Of a stretch of 9,755 nt of DNA, positions 5,143-9,755 are shown one piece after another. Below the pieces are notes generated by a model, which made no database searches, was not told the origin of the DNA, and saw only the letters and a list, made by a program, of their open reading frames with translations. Source of the DNA: an uncultured Veillonellaceae bacterium (GTDB taxonomy: Bacteria; Bacillota; Negativicutes; Veillonellales; Megasphaeraceae); contig UREG01000062.1 in assembly GCA_900546795.1 (NCBI GenBank), forward strand, positions 1-9,755. Reading direction: 5' to 3'. The number at the start of each line of letters is the position of its first letter. Position 1 is the stretch's first letter. The position numbers and the translations under genes are program-made.

Positions 5143-6789
5143 ATGAAGAAGCGGGCATGGATGTGTGCGGGATTGTGTATCATGAGCGGGAGCGTTTGGG
5201 CGGCCCCGCCGGAGGTATCTCCGGAATGGAGCGCGTATCAGGTCGGTCAGAATCAGCTGCGGCAGATGGAGGATATGCAGCGGTATATGGAAGAACAGGT
5301 ACAGCAGCGGGATGATTATTTGCTGCATTCTCCTTTGAAGATCAATGAGATCGAGATGGAAAGCAGTGATGATGAAAAAACGTTTCCGGTATCGGAGATC
5401 GTTTGCTCGCCGTCGGATATATTGACGGCAGATGAGATTCGGGCGTGTATCGGAACCGTGTCCCCGGAAATGAGCTTGAAGAAACTGTATGCGATTATCG
5501 GGCGGATCAATGCGCTGTATCAGGAAAAAGGATATGTGGCGTCACAGGCGGTTTTGCCGCCGCAGAAGCTGGAGAACGGTAGGGTGCAGATTTATCTGGT
5601 CGAGGGCCGGTATGGCAAGATCATCATCCGCAATATGGATTATATGGATCCGGAATATATTGAAAGTATACTGGATATTTCGCGCGGGGAGCTGGTGCAG
5701 AGTGAAAAGCTCAACGATGCGCTGCAAAAGTTTAACTTTTCCCATTCTGTGTATTTGGAAGCTACGTTGATTGCCGGTACGGATTTGGGGCTGACGGACT
5801 GTATCATTACGGTAACGGAGCCGCCGCTTTGGCAGACGACGCTGTTTGCCGATACGATGGGAAGCAAGAGCACCGGACGGTATCGGACGGGTCTGCAGAT
5901 TTTCAACAGCAATCTGGCAGGACATGGCGAAACGCTGTATATCAGCCCGACCTGGTCGGAAGGTACGTTCAGCGGAATGATTAGTTTTGATACGCCGCTG
6001 GGGTACAGTGATACGCATTTGAATCTCATGTACAGCGAAAACGAAGCAAACATTATCAATGGTACGTTCGCACCGCTGGATGTAACGTCGAAGTCGCGGA
6101 GCTGGAGCGCAGGGCTGACGGTTCCGGCATGGCAGGGAAGGAACAGCGCGGCGGAATGGATTGTCAGTTATACGGACAAAACGTCGGTAACAGAGTATGC
6201 AAGAGCTCGTGTGTCGGATAATGATACGAACGTGTGGTACGGCGGCCTCCGGCTGCGGGAATATCGGCCGGGAGCGTATTGGAACGGACAAATCGGCGTT
6301 TCTCATGCCGACGGTTCGTACCGGCTGTCGGGAGATAAGGAGACTGCCACCTATTATACGGCCAGCGGTATGTATCAATGGTATCTTTCCGGCGGACAGA
6401 CCGTAGCGGTCAAGGGCAGTGTGCAGTATTCGCAGGATCACACGCTGCCGTCTTCGGAATTGATGTCGGCCGGCGGTATGTATACGGTGCGCGGATTTGA
6501 AGAAGGCGCGGCAAGTGGCAGCCGGGGATTTGTATTGAATTTGGAATATGAACGGCCGCTGGACGGTGCCAATCGATGGAGAGGGCTGGCGTTTTTTGAT
6601 TATGGCCGGCTGTTTAATAAATACAGCGGCGTGTCGGTTGTACAGGCGTTATCCAGCGTGGGATTAGGGCTCACCTATCGGGGGAATGATTTCCTCGGCA
6701 AGGTGATCGTCGGCGTACCGTTGGAGGACGAAGGAATCCTGAATGCCAACAGCGCGTTAGTGCATGCATATATACAGAAACAGTTCTAG
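5143..6789 (+). CDS. TpsB: two-partner secretion outer-membrane transporter (ShlB/FhaC/HecB family)
   Basis: This outer-membrane beta-barrel exports its TpsA partner from periplasm to surface. At 548 residues it has the usual family length. Visible in order are a signal peptide (residues 1 to about 20, MKKRAWMCAG then a hydrophobic core ending SVWA|AP), a helix-prone linker rich in Gln/Met/Glu (about 36-56), a first POTRA domain (about 80-155) with GYVASQAVLPPQKLENGRV and YLVEG, a second POTRA-like segment (about 157-226), and then a strand-rich barrel with FNSNLAGHGETLYI (254-267). TVRGFEEG (448-455) is the conserved VRGF motif of the lid loop in Omp85-type transporters, and FFDYGR (484-489) is the conserved strand motif. 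The final residue is Phe, as expected for outer-membrane proteins. Two cysteines, 88 and 102, lie where many family members have a conserved pair. The exoprotein gene begins 11 bp downstream, which identifies the substrate. Confidence 0.95.
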   Translation: MKKRAWMCAGLCIMSGSVWAAPPEVSPEWSAYQVGQNQLRQMEDMQRYMEEQVQQRDDYLLHSPLKINEIEMESSDDEKTFPVSEIVCSPSDILTADEIRACIGTVSPEMSLKKLYAIIGRINALYQEKGYVASQAVLPPQKLENGRVQIYLVEGRYGKIIIRNMDYMDPEYIESILDISRGELVQSEKLNDALQKFNFSHSVYLEATLIAGTDLGLTDCIITVTEPPLWQTTLFADTMGSKSTGRYRTGLQIFNSNLAGHGETLYISPTWSEGTFSGMISFDTPLGYSDTHLNLMYSENEANIINGTFAPLDVTSKSRSWSAGLTVPAWQGRNSAAEWIVSYTDKTSVTEYARARVSDNDTNVWYGGLRLREYRPGAYWNGQIGVSHADGSYRLSGDKETATYYTASGMYQWYLSGGQTVAVKGSVQYSQDHTLPSSELMSAGGMYTVRGFEEGAASGSRGFVLNLEYERPLDGANRWRGLAFFDYGRLFNKYSGVSVVQALSSVGLGLTYRGNDFLGKVIVGVPLEDEGILNANSALVHAYIQKQF

Positions 6790-6800
6790 GGGAGGATGTT

Positions 6801-9755
6801 ATGGGCAAAGGGTTGAAATCATATTGGACTGCTGTGGCGGCAGCTGAACTTGCAGTGCTGGCGCTGACTTCATCGTATGCAGTGCAGGCAGAGACACAGA
6901 TCAAGGCGCTGAACGCAGATCAGCAGAATACGATTCAGAAAAACGGCGCGGTTTATAATATCGAGACACAGGAAAAGCGGAATCAGGTGGGGCTGAATAA
7001 ATTCAGTCAGTTTTCTCTGGATAAGGAAAATATTGCCAATTTCCAGTTTGGAAAACTGGACAGTGTCGTTAACGTGGTCAAGGGGAGCGACGTTACGATT
7101 AATGGCATGGTCAATGCGATTAAGGACAACAAAGTCGGCGGCAATTTATTTTTTGTGACGGATCATAATATTATGGTCGGCCCAACGGGCGTCATTAATG
7201 CCGGCTCGTTGTTTATGGGAGCGGTAAGCGCGAATGAGCTGAAACATTTTGAGACGGTAACATCCGCAGAAAAACAAGTGAATGCATTCTTAGATGCAAA
7301 GACTGCCGATGCAAGAGCGGCATTTATTAAAGGAGTCGATGCTTCCGGCAGCGTGACTGTCAGCGGGCAGATTCATGTACAGAATGAGTTAGCGCTGGCA
7401 GGAAAAGAGGTAACGATAGAAAAGGACGCTCAGGTTATCCGCGGCGAGCTGTTTAAGGAGATTGATTCTTCTTGGGGAACATATGATAAGTATAATAATA
7501 ATCTGGTCAATACGGATCAGCTGAAAATGTCGTCCGATGTGGCAACAGCAGAGGACGGAGCGATATATCTGGTAGCGGATACTATGGATATCCTGGGTGA
7601 TGTTTACTCCCGGGGCGGAGATATCTATGCGGCTGTCCGTGAAAAAGCAAATATAGATGGGACTCTGTCTTCCCGGCTGACCGAATCATATGATACGGAC
7701 AAAAAGGCTGTGAATCAAGAGACCGCTGAAAGCAAGGGCAGCTCCGGCAATATTACGATAGAAGCTGTACGAAACAAACGGGGGACGGCGTCTGTTGAGT
7801 TGGGGAAAAATGCGAAGGTACTGGCATTTGCCGATAAGAACAACAGCACGGTAAGCGGCGGCAATATCGTCGTCAAAGCGGAAAATGTAGCGAATACAGT
7901 AACATGGGATGCAGGCAGTGCGCCGGTAAAAGCGGAAGTATTGATAAAAGGAGCCAAAGTAGAAGGGGCGAATGTGGATATTTCTGCGCATGCCAGCAAC
8001 GAAAACGGATCCAATGCGGCAAAAGAGTTAGCTGAAAATGTGCGTCCCATTGTCGAAGCCGGCATTGAAAAAGCGGAGGCTTCCGTAACAATCGAAAAGG
8101 GAGACGGCGATCAGAAGGCAAATATTGCCGCCAAAGGCAATAAGCATATCGTTTACGGCAGCGACGGGAAGGCATTGGAAAAGCAGCCTGACAGCGGCAG
8201 CGTATCTATTCATGCGGATACAGAAAGTAAGGTCGGCGGTATGGGGCTGGATTTTGCCATTGGCATAGGCGTGGCAAAATCGACGGCCAATGCAGCCGTT
8301 TCTATCAGCGGTGCGAATATTTCTGCCGATCAGGACGCAGAAATACGAGTACAGGGAAAGAACGCCGTGGAATTATCGGCGTTGGATATCGATTCGTTTG
8401 TCGGTCAACTGCCGGGCAGTATCAATGTGCAGTACGGCCAGATCCGTTCTTCTGTTACGGCTGATGTGGCAAGCGATGCGACGATTACCGCCGGCAGAAA
8501 TGTGTCCATTGAAGCGGAAGGCACGCGGGAAGCGGCGGTCAGCGCAGATGCCAGTAAAGAGGGCGGTATATTGAATGCAGCTGTTGCCGTTACGTCTATT
8601 AAAACCGATGTAAGCGTATCTTCCAAGGGAACGATTGAGGCGGGAGGCAAAGCGCAGTTTAACGCATTGAATACGATTGCCTATGAAACAGACAGCGATG
8701 GGAAGAAAAAATATCTGGCGATTGATACGGGCGCGAAAATCTATGACGGCAAAAGTTATTTGTCTCCGATAACTGAGCCTATTTCTAAATATGCGGCTCC
8801 GGCGAAAGAAAAGATAAGCGAAGGCTTTCAAAAACTAAAACGGGCAATTAAAGGCGACAGCGCAGATGCCGATACGGAGAATAAGGAAAGCGGGTTAGAA
8901 AAGCTTCAGAATATAGGCAAGCAATACGGCGTCAGCGTTGGGGCTGCCGCAGAGATGCAGGAAAATACGGCGAATGTAGTGTTGGGCGGAAACATCACGG
9001 CTAAGGGGATTGAGGCGCACGCAGAAACGGTGGATCGGGCGAAACTGAATTCCGATGTGGCAATTACCGGAATAAAAGGCAGCGAAGAGGTCAGTATCGA
9101 GTATAAAAAAGCCGGTCTGACCGCCGCTGTCAATTATGGTGAAAATCAAAATACGGCTCATGTTACTATTTTGTCCGGGGCAAAATTACATGCAAAAAAT
9201 GAGAATGTATCTCTTACGTCCCGCGTATTCCGGCCGTATCAGACCGGATATGAAGGATTGTCGGCGACAGAGTGGCTTAAAAAGCTGGTCAATGTGAAGG
9301 ACAGCAAGCTTGGGGTGGATAAAGATTTCTTTGACAGCTGGTCGCGGACGTCCGCAGATGCGGAAAAGTTTGGCGGCGCGTTGTCGCTGGATATGGTGCA
9401 TGATACGAACGATTCCAAAGTCATTGTAGAAAAGGGCGCAGAAATAAATGATGCCAAAGATGTAGAAGCAAAGGCGTTTGTGGATATTACGGCAGTTCAT
9501 GGATCGGGAAATATTTCGTCCCCGCTTAAAGATATTGCGGCGCTGAAGCTGAACAAGGATTCGTTTGGCGGTATGTGGGGATCGTCCGGTAAAAGCAGCG
9601 CCGGTGCGGCTGCGCTGAATACGAAGTATACCAATACGGCGCGGGTGGAATTGGTGCAAGGGGCAGTTATTGATGCGGCAGGGGACGTTAAGACCGATGC
9701 TCAAACGAAAGTGAATAACATTACGCTGGCAGCAGCCGGCGGCAAAGGAGAAACA
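6801..9755 (+). CDS. TpsA: LktA-like filamentous adhesin/exoprotein, 3' end cut by window edge
   Basis: This is a large secreted surface protein, the presumed substrate of the adjacent TpsB. The frame is open from ATG 6801 to the window end (985 codons, no stop), so the C-terminus is not seen. GGGGAGG (6789-6795) lies 5 nt before the ATG. Residues 1-30 form a signal peptide ending AVQA|E, with an unusual Glu16 inside the hydrophobic core. Residues about 45-140 form the TPS secretion domain: GAVYNIET (49-56), NKFSQFSL (66-73), IANFQFGK (78-85), TINGMVNAIKDNKVGGNLFF (99-118) and the VGPTGVINAGSL stretch (126-137). This pattern recalls the LktA-type leukotoxin/adhesins of Fusobacterium and Negativicutes; that assignment is from memory of the family. 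The rest is a Gly/Ala/Val/Asn-rich passenger with repeated ITAG.NV and V.I...A patterns typical of a beta-helix, interrupted by helix-prone inserts. No cysteine is visible. Adhesion or toxicity is inferred from the family. Confidence 0.93.
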   Translation, partial: MGKGLKSYWTAVAAAELAVLALTSSYAVQAETQIKALNADQQNTIQKNGAVYNIETQEKRNQVGLNKFSQFSLDKENIANFQFGKLDSVVNVVKGSDVTINGMVNAIKDNKVGGNLFFVTDHNIMVGPTGVINAGSLFMGAVSANELKHFETVTSAEKQVNAFLDAKTADARAAFIKGVDASGSVTVSGQIHVQNELALAGKEVTIEKDAQVIRGELFKEIDSSWGTYDKYNNNLVNTDQLKMSSDVATAEDGAIYLVADTMDILGDVYSRGGDIYAAVREKANIDGTLSSRLTESYDTDKKAVNQETAESKGSSGNITIEAVRNKRGTASVELGKNAKVLAFADKNNSTVSGGNIVVKAENVANTVTWDAGSAPVKAEVLIKGAKVEGANVDISAHASNENGSNAAKELAENVRPIVEAGIEKAEASVTIEKGDGDQKANIAAKGNKHIVYGSDGKALEKQPDSGSVSIHADTESKVGGMGLDFAIGIGVAKSTANAAVSISGANISADQDAEIRVQGKNAVELSALDIDSFVGQLPGSINVQYGQIRSSVTADVASDATITAGRNVSIEAEGTREAAVSADASKEGGILNAAVAVTSIKTDVSVSSKGTIEAGGKAQFNALNTIAYETDSDGKKKYLAIDTGAKIYDGKSYLSPITEPISKYAAPAKEKISEGFQKLKRAIKGDSADADTENKESGLEKLQNIGKQYGVSVGAAAEMQENTANVVLGGNITAKGIEAHAETVDRAKLNSDVAITGIKGSEEVSIEYKKAGLTAAVNYGENQNTAHVTILSGAKLHAKNENVSLTSRVFRPYQTGYEGLSATEWLKKLVNVKDSKLGVDKDFFDSWSRTSADAEKFGGALSLDMVHDTNDSKVIVEKGAEINDAKDVEAKAFVDITAVHGSGNISSPLKDIAALKLNKDSFGGMWGSSGKSSAGAAALNTKYTNTARVELVQGAVIDAAGDVKTDAQTKVNNITLAAAGGKGET

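Noticed and set aside
5542..6441. Long minus-strand open frame (299 codons) opposite tpsB
   Set aside because: The + strand encodes a full TpsB with all motifs. The antisense product is Arg/Ile/Pro-rich, matches no family I know and has no supported ribosome binding site.
7686..8213. Several overlapping minus-strand frames opposite tpsA
   Set aside because: The + frame is open for 985 codons with a signal peptide and TPS domain; the antisense frames are by-products of its codon usage.
1..9755. CRISPR array, tRNA, rRNA or insertion sequence
   Set aside because: No regularly spaced repeats, no tRNA-like cloverleaf, no rRNA segments and no transposase or terminal inverted repeats were seen on reading both strands.

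Overview
The window reads as chromosomal DNA of a diderm Firmicute, most likely a member of the Negativicutes (the Megasphaera/Dialister/Veillonella side). Firmicute-type housekeeping genes with strong AGGAGG-like ribosome binding sites sit next to a two-partner secretion locus. Such a locus needs an outer membrane, and its adhesin resembles the LktA-type exoproteins of Fusobacterium and Negativicutes. The taxonomic call is inference; no rRNA or other marker is present. All supported genes lie on the + strand.

Left part (1-4530), housekeeping. The end of a DUF951 small zinc-ribbon-like protein opens the window. Its stop codon overlaps a perfect-consensus sigma-70-type promoter (TTGACA-N17-TATAAT). 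Just downstream is an 11-bp intrinsic-terminator-like hairpin that ends immediately before the ribosome binding site of trmB, so trmB transcription may be attenuated. trmB (tRNA m7G46 methyltransferase) overlaps by ATGA a SEDS-family (FtsW/RodA) peptidoglycan polymerase. A uracil permease of the NCS2 family follows after 27 bp and a strong terminator closes this probable operon. A monocistronic gene for an unrecognised polytopic membrane protein (perhaps distantly TSUP-like) follows, with its own TTGTAA-N17-TATACT promoter and a strong 15-bp-stem terminator.

Middle (4531-5142). About 610 bp hold no confident gene: two doubtful small reading frames, short repeats, an A-rich tract and a cluster of TATAAT-type -10 boxes, two of them inside a near-perfect direct repeat, just before the secretion operon.

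Right part (5143-9755), two-partner secretion. A TpsB transporter (signal peptide, POTRA region, beta-barrel with VRGF and FDYGR motifs, terminal Phe) is followed 11 bp later by a TpsA exoprotein. TpsA has a signal peptide and an N-terminal TPS secretion domain, then a cysteine-free, probably beta-helical passenger. It is open to the window edge, with 985 codons visible and the 3' end missing. TpsB would thread TpsA across the outer membrane to the cell surface, giving a large filamentous adhesin or leukotoxin-like protein. The most notable points are the promoter/hairpin leader of trmB, the repeated -10 region before the adhesin operon, the helix-rich inserts in the adhesin, and the unidentified membrane protein.
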